From NCBI GenBank assembly GCA_014379925.1, contig JACMKY010000458.1, positions 1 through 15,168 of the forward strand: 15,168 nt of DNA, given 5' to 3'. Within the stretch, counting starts at the first letter, position 1; each line of letters opens with the position of its first letter. Position numbers and translations under genes: made by a program. Below the pieces are notes generated by a model. It made no database searches, was not told where the DNA came from, and worked only from the letters and a program-made list of their open reading frames with translations. Of the stretch, positions 1 to 5,947 are shown one piece after another. Origin of the DNA: Cytophagales bacterium (GTDB lineage: Bacteria > Bacteroidota > Bacteroidia > Cytophagales > ES-bin-26).

Positions 1-1
1 G

Positions 2-1381
2 GGTTTCAATTGGGATGTGCGAAATGATCGCTCGTTGCAGGTGAGGGGTGGTACGGGTATTTTCTCCGGCCGACCGCTGTACGCCTGGATTGGTTCTAAC
101 ATCAACTTGAACGGGGTAAGTTACTTCGATGTACAACAAAGCACCTCGGGTGGTCTTACCAATTTGAATGGGCGGCCGAACATCGCATTCAACCCAAGCG
201 TGCCTCAACCTGCTTTACCACCCAGCAGCTCCCGGTCAGAAATCAACGTGATCGCTCCGGATTTCCGGTTCCCCCGCGTTTATCGATCAAACCTGGCAAT
301 AGACTATCAATTGCCGTACGGCATCGTGGCTACGGTAGAGGGTTTGTACAGTAAAGACGTAAATGCCGTGTTCTTCCGGAATCTCAACTTTATTGAACCT
401 ACCCAAACGGTGCCGGGCGATGGCCGCATTGCTTATACCTCCGGTAACAAGCCCGGCGTAACACCCGCAGTGCCTAACCGGAACGTTGACGATCGTTTCA
501 CGGATGTAGTGTTGATGGAAAACACCGACAAGGGATATCAATATTCCATCACTGCCCAATTGCAGAAAAGCTTTTCGCAGGGTGTTTTTGCCAGTCTGGC
601 CTACAATTACGGACGTTCCGAAGATTTGACCAGCGGAACCAGTTCACAACCTACCAGTGCTTTCAACAACAACCAAGTAGTGGGAAATCCGAATAATCCA
701 GTGCTGGCTACTTCCAACTACGAGCAGCGTCATCGCTTGATTGCCAACGCTTCCTACCGTTTGGAATATTTGGAATCAATGGCAACTACCGTATCCTTCT
801 TCTACCAGGCTTACTCCGGCGCTCCGTTTTCCTACACCTATTCGGGCGATCTGAACAACGACGGCCTCAGCAATGACTTGATGCGGATTCCTAATAACCG
901 TGGAGACATTGTTTTGGTACGTACTTCGGGAACCACCCGGACTCCCGCGCCGGAAAGTGATTACGATGACCTGGAAGCTTTCATTCAGGAAGAACCTTAT
1001 TTGAGGTCAAACCGAGGTAGATTCGCGGAAAGAAACGCCGCTACTACCCCCTGGACGTACAAGCTGGACGCGAGGGTGCTGCAGGAATTTTTCGTAAAGG
1101 TCGGTGGAAAGCGAAATACCATTCAGCTTAGCCTTGACATTATTAACCTTGGCAATCTGTTGAATAAGAACTGGGGAATTGTGAAACAAATCAACCGCTC
1201 TGGTCTCTTAACTTTTATTGATAACAACGGTTCGGATGGCGTGGCAGGCAACGCGGATGATCAACCCCGTTTTACTTATCCGCAATTTAACAACCAACCG
1301 TTGAGGACCCCGTTCTCCGATAACGTTGGTCTTACCTCCCGCTGGCAAATGCAGTTCGGTGTACGATACATCTTTAATTGA
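2..1381 (+). CDS. TonB-dependent receptor, Oar-like, C-terminal part (5' end outside window)
   Basis: The reading frame is open from the first bases of the window (GFNWDVRND...) to a TGA at 1379-1381, so about 460 residues of the C-terminal barrel are present and the plug and any carboxypeptidase-like N-terminal domain lie upstream. A GTG at 17 is internal, not a start. The sequence alternates aromatic-rich beta strands with long loops. It contains the segment YSGDLNNDGLSNDLMRIP, a DxNxDG-type acidic loop often seen in Bacteroidota Oar-like receptors, and a second acidic loop DNNGSDGVAGNADD. It ends with strand RWQMQFGVRYIFN, an aromatic-rich outer-membrane barrel C terminus. The expected role is TonB-powered import or surface display in the outer membrane; the substrate cannot be told. 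GC content is lower than in the genes from gcvH onward. A strong terminator follows, so it ends its transcript. Family call is confident, substrate unknown. Confidence 0.85.
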   Translation, partial: GFNWDVRNDRSLQVRGGTGIFSGRPLYAWIGSNINLNGVSYFDVQQSTSGGLTNLNGRPNIAFNPSVPQPALPPSSSRSEINVIAPDFRFPRVYRSNLAIDYQLPYGIVATVEGLYSKDVNAVFFRNLNFIEPTQTVPGDGRIAYTSGNKPGVTPAVPNRNVDDRFTDVVLMENTDKGYQYSITAQLQKSFSQGVFASLAYNYGRSEDLTSGTSSQPTSAFNNNQVVGNPNNPVLATSNYEQRHRLIANASYRLEYLESMATTVSFFYQAYSGAPFSYTYSGDLNNDGLSNDLMRIPNNRGDIVLVRTSGTTRTPAPESDYDDLEAFIQEEPYLRSNRGRFAERNAATTPWTYKLDARVLQEFFVKVGGKRNTIQLSLDIINLGNLLNKNWGIVKQINRSGLLTFIDNNGSDGVAGNADDQPRFTYPQFNNQPLRTPFSDNVGLTSRWQMQFGVRYIFN

Positions 1382-1403
1382 CCGTCAATTTACCTTGCCT
1401 TGC

Positions 1404-1444
1404 AAAACCCCGTCCTGAACAGGATGGGGTTTTGTTTGTTTTTC
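1404..1444 (+). terminator. Rho-independent terminator after the TonB-dependent receptor
   Basis: Stem AAAACCCCGTCCT (1404-1416), loop GAAC, return arm AGGATGGGGTTTT (1421-1433), with one G-T wobble, then a T-rich run (TTTGTTTGTTTTTC). It lies 23 nt after the receptor stop codon. The arm starts with A and ends with T, so it may also work in the opposite direction. Confidence 0.85.
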
Positions 1445-1666
1445 TGGTAGTGCTACAGAGATAAGGCTATTTGCTGATTATATCGATAGAGGAAGTGTTT
1501 GATGGCTCCCCAATGGTTGTTGAACTTCTCGGAGAAAAACAACGTCTTGCGCACCAATCGGGAATGGCGTTGCTGGAAGGTACACTTGAAGCCGGTCCGC
1601 CGATTACGGGACGGCAACGGCCGACTATCGCCGTCCGGAGCCGCCTTCGCGGTCGGTCGGCAATGG

Positions 1667-1694
1667 GCGGCTCTCGCCGCGTTCCTTCGGAAGG
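1667..1694 (-). repeat. Tandem-hairpin repeat, copy A
   Basis: Read on the minus strand: stem 1 is CCTTC-C-GAAGG (1684-1694), then AAC, then stem 2 GCGGC-GAGA-GCCGC (1667-1680). Stem 2 differs from the GCTGC/GCAGC of copies C, D and F, but the change is matched on both arms, so pairing is kept. It faces copy B head to head, 18 nt away. A further hairpin CCGC-cttc-GCGG lies just beyond it at about 1641-1652. Confidence 0.7.
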
Positions 1695-1712
1695 TCGGAC
1701 GTCGTGCCCGTA

Positions 1713-1741
1713 CCCTCCGAAGGATCGCCGCGAACAGCGGC
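1713..1741 (+). repeat. Tandem-hairpin repeat, copy B
   Basis: Stem 1 is CCCTC-C-GAAGG (1713-1723), with one mismatch. Stem 2 is GCCGC-GAACA-GCGGC (1727-1741), fully paired but with a different sequence from copies C, D and F. It lies inverted relative to copy A. Confidence 0.65.
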
Positions 1742-1760
1742 CTTGGACCGATGCCGCCGC

Positions 1761-1789
1761 CCTTCGTTTACGAACGCTGCGAAAGCAGC
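1761..1789 (+). repeat. Tandem-hairpin repeat, copy C
   Basis: Stem 1 is TTCGT-TT-ACGAA (1763-1774), a different stem from CCTTC/GAAGG but in the same place. Stem 2 is GCTGC-GAAA-GCAGC (1776-1789). In one frame it reads FVYERCESS, sharing ERCE with the peptide encoded by copy F in the dihydroorotase-like gene. Confidence 0.7.
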
Positions 1790-1946
1790 CAGGCGCCCAT
1801 GCGACTCAACGACTATTCGCATTTGACTTGTGCGTTTATTAAAGCATTTCTTTAACTCCGGCAAATCGGCTCCAGTAGGTAACTTATCGTGTGCTTTCCT
1901 CTTGATGGGTATCAACACGTTTGATGTCGAATGGTCTTTTTCAAAA

Positions 1947-1973
1947 CCTTCCGAAGGAACGCTGCGTAGCAGC
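1947..1973 (+). repeat. Tandem-hairpin repeat, copy D
   Basis: Stem 1 CCTTC-C-GAAGG (1947-1957), spacer AAC, stem 2 GCTGC-GTA-GCAGC (1961-1973). It matches copy F inside the dihydroorotase-like gene at 26 of 27 positions; the single difference is in the second loop (GTA versus GAA). Confidence 0.8.
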
Positions 1974-1996
1974 CCAGTGCGCAACAACGCCGCGCG

Positions 1997-2025
1997 CCTT
2001 CGTTTACGAACGCAGCCCGGCGGCC
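1997..2025 (+). repeat. Tandem-hairpin repeat, copy E (degenerate second half)
   Basis: Stem 1 TTCGT-TT-ACGAA (1999-2010) is identical to that of copy C, including the CC before it. The second half (CGCAGCCCGGCGGCC) keeps the GC-rich character but no longer forms a clean five-pair stem. It lies 23 nt after copy D in the same orientation. Confidence 0.55.
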
Positions 2026-2164
2026 CATAGATAACCTAAATCTAACGGCAAGTTCTTCTCTTTAAGCTAAGGTTGAGATGGATCAAACTCCTTCTTAAAC
2101 AACCCATAATCGCAATGACGGCCAAAAGCCGTTCTTCCTAAGCACGTAAAGCCAAATAACTGCT

Positions 2165-2210
2165 GCCTCACCCTACCCAACCGTTCCGCCGCATAAGGGA
2201 ACGGTGAGGC
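2165..2210. other. Large imperfect hairpin upstream of gcvH
   Basis: Inner stem ACCGTTCC (2180-2187) pairs with GGAACGGT (2198-2205) around a 10-nt loop. Outer stem GCCTC (2165-2169) pairs with GAGGC (2206-2210), leaving a one-sided internal loop on the 5' arm. No long T run follows (TTAAAAACTT), so it is a weak terminator at best. It may be a structured leader or repeat remnant. I see no glycine riboswitch core despite the gcvH downstream. Confidence 0.45.
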
Positions 2211-2229
2211 TTAAAAACTTCGATTTATT

Positions 2230-2379
2230 ATGCCCAATCGCGTAGTGGCTACTGGCTATTTCCATTGGAAAAATAGTTTTAACTTGCCCGCCATTGAAAG
2301 CCACCTGAACCGGCTTAGAAGCCCGGCTTACGTCAAAATGAAATTCCAATTGCGCAACGGAGAATCGTTAAACGGTTGA
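2230..2379 (+). CDS. Possible small protein of 49 residues, unrecognised
   Basis: An ATG at 2230 opens a 49-codon frame ending at TGA 2377-2379, beginning MPNRVVATGYFHWKNSFN and ending RNGESLNG. The composition is balanced and protein-like, and the ORF stands in otherwise gene-free sequence 64 nt before gcvH. I do not recognise a family. No clear ribosome binding site is visible, which is common in Bacteroidota. It could be a genuine small gene, a fragment of a decayed gene, or chance. A hairpin (CCGGCTT/AAGCCCGG, about 2310-2325) lies inside it, which counts against a pure coding origin. Confidence 0.25.
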   Translation: MPNRVVATGYFHWKNSFNLPAIESHLNRLRSPAYVKMKFQLRNGESLNG

Positions 2380-2443
2380 ATAAAAGAACTTTGTTCGCTG
2401 ACTACTGACCATTGGTACTAAACCCTCAAACCGCCTACACCGA

Positions 2444-2824
2444 ATGAAATTACCGGAACACCTCCAATACACCAAAGACCACGAGTGGATTCGGATCGAA
2501 GGGGACGTGGCCTACGTGGGCATCACGGACTTTGCCCAGAAGGAACTGGGTGACATCGTTTACGTCGAGATCGACACCGTGGGAAAGGAAATCGCCCAGA
2601 ACGAGATATTCGGCACCGTCGAAGCCGTGAAGACCGTCTCGGATCTGTTCATCCCCATTTCGGGCAAGGTGCTGGAAGTGAACAAGCAACTGGACGCCGA
2701 ACCCGAACTGGTCAACACCGATCCCTACGGCAAGGGCTGGATGATCAAGATGAGCGTGAAAGATTCGGCTGAATTGGCGACCCTGCTCGATGTCGGCACG
2801 TACGCCGGCCTGGTGGGTGCCTGA
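2444..2824 (+). CDS. gcvH: Glycine cleavage system H protein
   Basis: 126 residues, the usual length for GcvH. It is the lipoyl carrier of the cytoplasmic glycine cleavage complex: the lipoyl arm takes the aminomethyl group from the P protein (decarboxylase), passes it to the T protein and is reoxidised by the L protein, linking glycine breakdown to one-carbon units. The start region YTKDHEWIRIEGDVAYVGIT is typical of the family. The lipoylation motif GTVEAVKTVSDLF places the modified lysine at K63. The C-terminal half (NTDPYGKGWMIKM) is also canonical. It stands alone here, with no gcvT or gcvP nearby, as is frequent in Bacteroidota. ATG 2444 is the natural start because the conserved N terminus begins there. 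A strong terminator follows 24 nt after the stop. Confidence 0.97.
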   Translation: MKLPEHLQYTKDHEWIRIEGDVAYVGITDFAQKELGDIVYVEIDTVGKEIAQNEIFGTVEAVKTVSDLFIPISGKVLEVNKQLDAEPELVNTDPYGKGWMIKMSVKDSAELATLLDVGTYAGLVGA

Positions 2825-2848
2825 ACCGTCCGCCGGAGTGCGACTGTG

Positions 2849-2874
2849 AAGCCCCGGAAGATCGGGGCTTTTTT
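2849..2874 (+). terminator. Rho-independent terminator after gcvH
   Basis: Perfect stem AAGCCCCG (2849-2856) and CGGGGCTT (2863-2870) around loop GAAGAT, with six T at 2869-2874. A second, weaker hairpin GCCCC/GGGGC followed by TTTT lies at 2919-2940. Confidence 0.85.
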
Positions 2875-2986
2875 ACGGGCAACGAACTAGTCAGCCGTCA
2901 AGTCGGCTTCCGCCCGTGGCCCCTCCCTGACGGGGCTTTTCGCGTAATCGCCGCCATTCGGAACAAACTGTTTTCTTCCCCAACCC

Positions 2987-3343
2987 ATGAAACCCGCATT
3001 CTTCTTCGGCCTGTGCCTGTTACTGGCTGGCTTACCTTCTCCCTTTCCGTCCCAGCTGTTGCCCACCCGGCTCGAAATAACGGTGCGGAACGAGCTGGGC
3101 AACCTGGAAGCCGGTGCGTCGGTGCAGTTGTTTAAAACCCAGCAGGATTACGACAAGGGCGAAAACCCCGTGACGGAGGTCAAAAAAACCGATGCCAAGG
3201 GCAGAACCGTTTTCAGTGACCTGGAGGCCATCGAATACTACGTGCAGGCGGAGAAAGGCGACCTCGACAACCAGGACGCCGGCGTCAAAACGATCAAACT
3301 CGTCACCAAGCGAACCAACAAAGTCACCATCATCATTTCGTGA
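2987..3343 (+). CDS. Small secreted protein with a carboxypeptidase-regulatory/transthyretin-like Ig fold
   Basis: 118 residues. Residues 1-22 form a signal peptide (MKPAFFFGLCLLLAGLPSPF) without a lipobox, so the product is probably exported to the periplasm or beyond. The rest is a single beta-sandwich-like domain: LEITVRNELGNLEAGASVQLF, then VKKTDAKGRTVFSDLEAIEYYVQAEKG, ending in strands IKLVTK and KVTIIIS. The pattern (polar extra strand, 'TDAKGRTVFSDL' turn, 'YYVQAEKGD') is that of carboxypeptidase regulatory-like or SpaA-like domains. These occur as N-terminal modules of TonB receptors but here stand alone. It ends 28 bp before the dihydroorotase-like start, so the two may be co-transcribed. 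Function unknown; the fold assignment is by pattern only. Confidence 0.75.
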   Translation: MKPAFFFGLCLLLAGLPSPFPSQLLPTRLEITVRNELGNLEAGASVQLFKTQQDYDKGENPVTEVKKTDAKGRTVFSDLEAIEYYVQAEKGDLDNQDAGVKTIKLVTKRTNKVTIIIS

Positions 3344-3371
3344 ATTACGAATTCGTGGTTTATCCTTGCCC

Positions 3372-4721
3372 ATGCGCATCCTCATTCGTTCGGCCGAAAT
3401 TGTTGACCCGGCTTCCCCTTTCCACGGACAGCGAAAAGATATTTTGGTGGAGGACGGCGTGATCCGGCGAGTGGGCGAGGGGGCCGAAACCGGGGTCGAC
3501 TACCGGCTGGAAGGGGCAGGGCGGTACGTGTCGACGGGTTGGGTAGACATGCGCGTATCGGCCAAAGACCCCGGCCAGGAACAAAAGGAGGACTTGTCGT
3601 CGGTGGTCCGGGCGGCGGCGGCGGGCGGCTTCACCGAAATCGCCGTGCTCCCCAACACGCAACCGGTTGTGCAAACCAAGGAAGCCATCGCCTATCAGAA
3701 GCGGGCTGGTGAAAGAGGCCCCGTGCGCATTCACCCCATTGCGGCCGTTACGCTCAACCACGCGGGCAAGGAACTCACGGAGATGATCGATCTGCACCGG
3801 GCGGGTGCCGTGGCCTTTTCGGACGGCACGGTTCCCCTCTGGCACGCCGACGTCTTCGTGAAAACGCTCCAGTACCTGCAACCCCTCGGGGGGTTGCTCA
3901 TCAACCGCCCGGAAGACCCGATGCTGACCCGTTACGGCACGATGAACGAAGGGTTGACCAGCACGATGCTGGGCTTGAAAGGAATGCCCAAGCTGGCCGA
4001 GGAACTGATGCTGATGCGCGACCTGGCGTTGTTGGAATACGTGACCGAGCCGGACGGCCGGACCCTTCCGAAGGAACGCTGCGAAGCAGCTCGGGATGGC
4101 CGGACCCCGGATGGCCCGGGAAACGTGGTCCTGCACTTCTCGCTGATTTCGACGGCGCGCTCAGTTGCCCTGATCCGCGAGGCCAAGCGCAACGGCTGGC
4201 CGGTCAGTTGCGACGTGGCCGCCCACCAGATTGCCTTCCACGACTCGGCCCTGGTTGATTTCGATACGAACCTGAAAGTGAACCCGCCCTTCCGGAGTCC
4301 CGAAGACGTGGCGGCGTTGTGGGAGGGACTGGCCGACGGCACCATCGACGCCATCGTGTCGGACCACAATCCGCAGGACGAAGAAAGCAAGAAACTCGAA
4401 TTTGACCTGGCGGAGTTTGGCGTGATTGGTTTGGAAACGGCCTTCGCCGTGGTCAATACCCACAATCCCGGTTTGCCCCTGTTCCGGCTGGTGGAAAAGC
4501 TGACCACGCAACCCCGCCGGATTCTGCGCCTGCCGCCGCCCCGGATCGAAGAGGGCCAGCCCGCCAACCTGACCTTTTTCGATGCCCACGTTGAATGGAC
4601 GTTCACGGAAGCCGATATCCGTTCCAAATCCGGCAACAGCCCCTTCATCGGTCACCGGTTCAAAGGCCGGCCACTTGCTACCATGATCAATGGTCAATTA
4701 TCAATAATCGTTGATCAATAA
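3372..4721 (+). CDS. Dihydroorotase-family protein, probably non-catalytic (PyrX-type), with an inserted repeat
   Basis: 449 residues from ATG 3372, where the conserved MRILIRSAEIVDPASPFHGQ begins; the frame is open to 3192, but that part overlaps the previous gene out of frame. Cyclic amidohydrolase features are clear: GWVDM (56-60), LPNTQPV (93-99), the D of AFSDG (151), DTNLKVNPPFRS (298-309), SDHNP (330-334) and FGVIGLETA (349-357). However, the metal-binding HxH after VD is R61/S63, the later HCED motif is NRPED (R179), and HxxHxS reads LHFSLIS. Active dihydroorotases cyclise carbamoyl aspartate in pyrimidine synthesis. This pattern instead fits the inactive homologues, called PyrX/PyrC' in Pseudomonas, that serve as a structural partner of aspartate transcarbamoylase. 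Residues about 225-253 (TEPDGR...GPGNVV) are an extra segment encoded by hairpin repeat copy F and flanking direct repeats. The last codons lie in an ATTGAT-rich repeat. Confidence 0.88.
   Translation: MRILIRSAEIVDPASPFHGQRKDILVEDGVIRRVGEGAETGVDYRLEGAGRYVSTGWVDMRVSAKDPGQEQKEDLSSVVRAAAAGGFTEIAVLPNTQPVVQTKEAIAYQKRAGERGPVRIHPIAAVTLNHAGKELTEMIDLHRAGAVAFSDGTVPLWHADVFVKTLQYLQPLGGLLINRPEDPMLTRYGTMNEGLTSTMLGLKGMPKLAEELMLMRDLALLEYVTEPDGRTLPKERCEAARDGRTPDGPGNVVLHFSLISTARSVALIREAKRNGWPVSCDVAAHQIAFHDSALVDFDTNLKVNPPFRSPEDVAALWEGLADGTIDAIVSDHNPQDEESKKLEFDLAEFGVIGLETAFAVVNTHNPGLPLFRLVEKLTTQPRRILRLPPPRIEEGQPANLTFFDAHVEWTFTEADIRSKSGNSPFIGHRFKGRPLATMINGQLSIIVDQ
4052..4119 (+). repeat. Tandem-hairpin repeat copy F with flanking direct repeats, inserted in a coding sequence
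   Basis: The core at 4064-4090 has stem 1 CCTTC-C-GAAGG, spacer AAC and stem 2 GCTGC-GAA-GCAGC, 26 of 27 identical to intergenic copy D. It is bracketed by a 14-nt direct repeat, GGACGGCCGGACCC (4052-4065) and GGATGGCCGGACCC (4094-4107), one mismatch, with a third partial copy GGATGGCCCGG at 4109-4119. The reading frame is kept, and the core encodes LPKERCEAA. The insert lies just after LALLEYV, before LHFSLIST. Confidence 0.75.
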
Positions 4722-4779
4722 ATCACTTGCTGCGTACGGTGGACCATTGATAACTCACCATTGATCATCGATCATTGAA
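4684..4779. repeat. ATTGAT/ATCAAT-rich inverted repeat between two genes
   Basis: The left part (4684-4719) and the right part (about 4741-4779) are rich in ATCAAT and ATTGAT and roughly inverse to each other: the reverse complement of the left part holds ATTGATCAACGAT, and the right part holds ATTGATCATCGAT. The left part overlaps the last codons and stop of the dihydroorotase-like gene (INGQLSIIVDQ). The right part runs up to the ATG of the next gene. Confidence 0.55.
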
Positions 4780-5346
4780 ATGAAGAACGCGATCCTCAAG
4801 GTTTCTTTTTCTTTCGGTTTGGGCTGCGGGGTGATTGCCTTTCTGTTTTTTCTTTTTTTGAATTCCCAGGGAATGAACGCGCTGGGGAGTGCCCGCAACC
4901 CCGATTTTCTCAGTGCCCTGCTGTTCATGGTGGGCGCGGTCTGGTACTTCCGGCGGATGGTCCGGGGTGGGCTGCTGCACTTCTGGGAAGGGCTTTCCGT
5001 CGGCTTCCTCACGGTTCTGATCGGCGCGCTGGTGTCGGCCTCGCTGGTAAACCTGTTCATCACGCGGGTAGATACCGGGGTGTTGCCCCGCCACTTGGGC
5101 GAACTGGCACAAATGCGGATCGAACGAAAGGAACACTACCTGACACTGGAGAAGAGTGAAGCTAATTTTGAACGGTTACAGGCTCAGATTCGGCAAACCA
5201 CCCCGTCGGCCATGTTCTGGGATGAGGTGTTGAAGAAAGTGTTGCTCATTGGCCTGGCCCCGGTGCTGATCGCCTCCATCGTATTTCGCCGGCAGCCCTA
5301 CAGCGTGTTTAATCCCGGCGGCCCACCCGAAAAAAAACCCGGTTGA
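4780..5346 (+). CDS. DUF4199-like integral membrane protein (first of a pair)
   Basis: 188 residues with four likely membrane helices at about 8-27, 43-58, 72-94 and 153-169, and a charged amphipathic stretch 105-140 (ELAQMRIERKEHYLTLEKSEANFERLQAQIRQ) between helices 3 and 4. The layout, with helix 2 followed by FRRMVRGGLLHFWEGLSVGF and a long polar segment before the last helix, matches DUF4199 proteins of Bacteroidota. The second protein of the pair has the same plan (MKDFKSQSGGYMSYGEGLGLG). The C terminus is a short proline/lysine-rich tail. Function of the family is unknown to me. It starts immediately after the ATTGAT repeat and is followed 58 bp later by the second DUF4199 gene. Confidence 0.75.
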   Translation: MKNAILKVSFSFGLGCGVIAFLFFLFLNSQGMNALGSARNPDFLSALLFMVGAVWYFRRMVRGGLLHFWEGLSVGFLTVLIGALVSASLVNLFITRVDTGVLPRHLGELAQMRIERKEHYLTLEKSEANFERLQAQIRQTTPSAMFWDEVLKKVLLIGLAPVLIASIVFRRQPYSVFNPGGPPEKKPG

Positions 5347-5377
5347 TTGGACAATCTGCCAAAATAAATTACTTTAG
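5347..5377 (+). promoter_or_regulatory. Candidate Bacteroidota promoter for the second DUF4199 gene
   Basis: TTGG at 5347-5350, 19 nt, then TACTTTAG at 5370-5377, close to the Bacteroidota -33 TTTG and -7 TAnnTTTG boxes. It sits 27 nt before the ATG at 5405. The same -7 octamer occurs at 9385-9392. Confidence 0.4.
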
Positions 5378-5404
5378 TGCCTCACCCTCTAACCGGATCA
5401 CCCG

Positions 5405-5947
5405 ATGGAAACGACTACCAAACCTTCTACCGCGGGCATTGCGCTTAAATACGGAGCCATCGCCGCCCTCGTGTCCATTATTTACGGTACAATCATGCAG
5501 ATTGCCGGATTGGCCACCGATCCAGCCATGACCGTGGTGAGTTTTGTGGTTTCGGTGGGTATTTTCACGGCGGCGATTGTGTACGCGATGAAGGATTTCA
5601 AGAGCCAGTCGGGTGGCTACATGAGCTACGGCGAGGGCTTGGGCCTGGGGTCCCTGCTGTCGGCAGTGGCGGGTTTGATCTCAAGCGCTTTTTCAGCCAT
5701 CTACATCGGCTTCATCGACGATTCTTCCATGAAGAAGAGCATGGCGATGCAACGGCAAGCTATGGAGCAGCAAGGCCAGGACGATGCCCAAATCGATCAG
5801 GCGATGGCAATGGCCGAGCGATTTACCGGTCCCGGATTCATCTTCTTCTTCGGTTTTCTAGCCAGCCTGTTCCTGGGCTTCATCCTCTCCCTCATCATTG
5901 CCGCCGTGATGAAAAAGGACCGGATGGAGTTGGAAATGGACCGCTGA
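5405..5947 (+). CDS. DUF4199 domain-containing membrane protein
   Basis: 180 residues. Four predicted membrane helices: 16-35, 42-61, 78-103 and 143-168. After helix 2 comes the family-typical segment MKDFKSQSGGYMSYGEGLGLGSLLSAVAGLISSAF. A methionine/glutamine-rich soluble stretch (KKSMAMQRQAMEQQGQDDAQIDQAMAM, 110-136) follows before the glycine- and phenylalanine-rich last helix. The short N-terminal tail METTTKPSTAG and the charged C terminus KKDRMELEMDR are probably cytoplasmic. This is a clear DUF4199 pattern for an inner-membrane protein of unknown role. It lies next to a more divergent DUF4199-like gene, suggesting an old duplication. Its TGA stop is the first base group of a 23-bp inverted repeat arm. 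Confidence 0.85.
   Translation: METTTKPSTAGIALKYGAIAALVSIIYGTIMQIAGLATDPAMTVVSFVVSVGIFTAAIVYAMKDFKSQSGGYMSYGEGLGLGSLLSAVAGLISSAFSAIYIGFIDDSSMKKSMAMQRQAMEQQGQDDAQIDQAMAMAERFTGPGFIFFFGFLASLFLGFILSLIIAAVMKKDRMELEMDR

Larger units (their letters stand above)
1445..2229. other. Gene-poor stretch carrying dispersed tandem-hairpin repeats
   Basis: No convincing gene. Open frames of 60-120 codons occur on both strands (for example 1502-1855 plus and 1625-1987 minus), but I recognise none, they overlap each other, and much of their length is the repeat element described separately. Five repeat copies lie between 1667 and 2025. A small hairpin ACGGC-caaaa-GCCGT is at 2118-2132, and a larger one is at 2165-2210. 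The part between copies C and D (1790-1946) is AT-richer and unlike the repeats. It could be a remnant of a decayed gene, but I cannot identify it. Confidence 0.6.

Noticed and set aside
1625..1987. 120-codon minus-strand frame, and overlapping plus-strand frames 1502-1855 and 1830-2030
   Set aside because: They overlap one another, consist largely of the hairpin repeats, and match no family I know; the openness is explained by GC-rich repeat sequence.
1667..2025. CRISPR array
   Set aside because: Repeats are in mixed orientation with irregular spacing (18 to 157 bp) and variable sequence; no regular spacers and no cas genes.
2040..2443. Glycine riboswitch upstream of gcvH
   Set aside because: No recognisable glycine aptamer core or tandem aptamers; the stems present do not match that fold.
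3192..3371. 60-codon upstream extension of the dihydroorotase-like frame
   Set aside because: It overlaps the preceding secreted-protein gene out of frame, and the family N terminus begins at ATG 3372.
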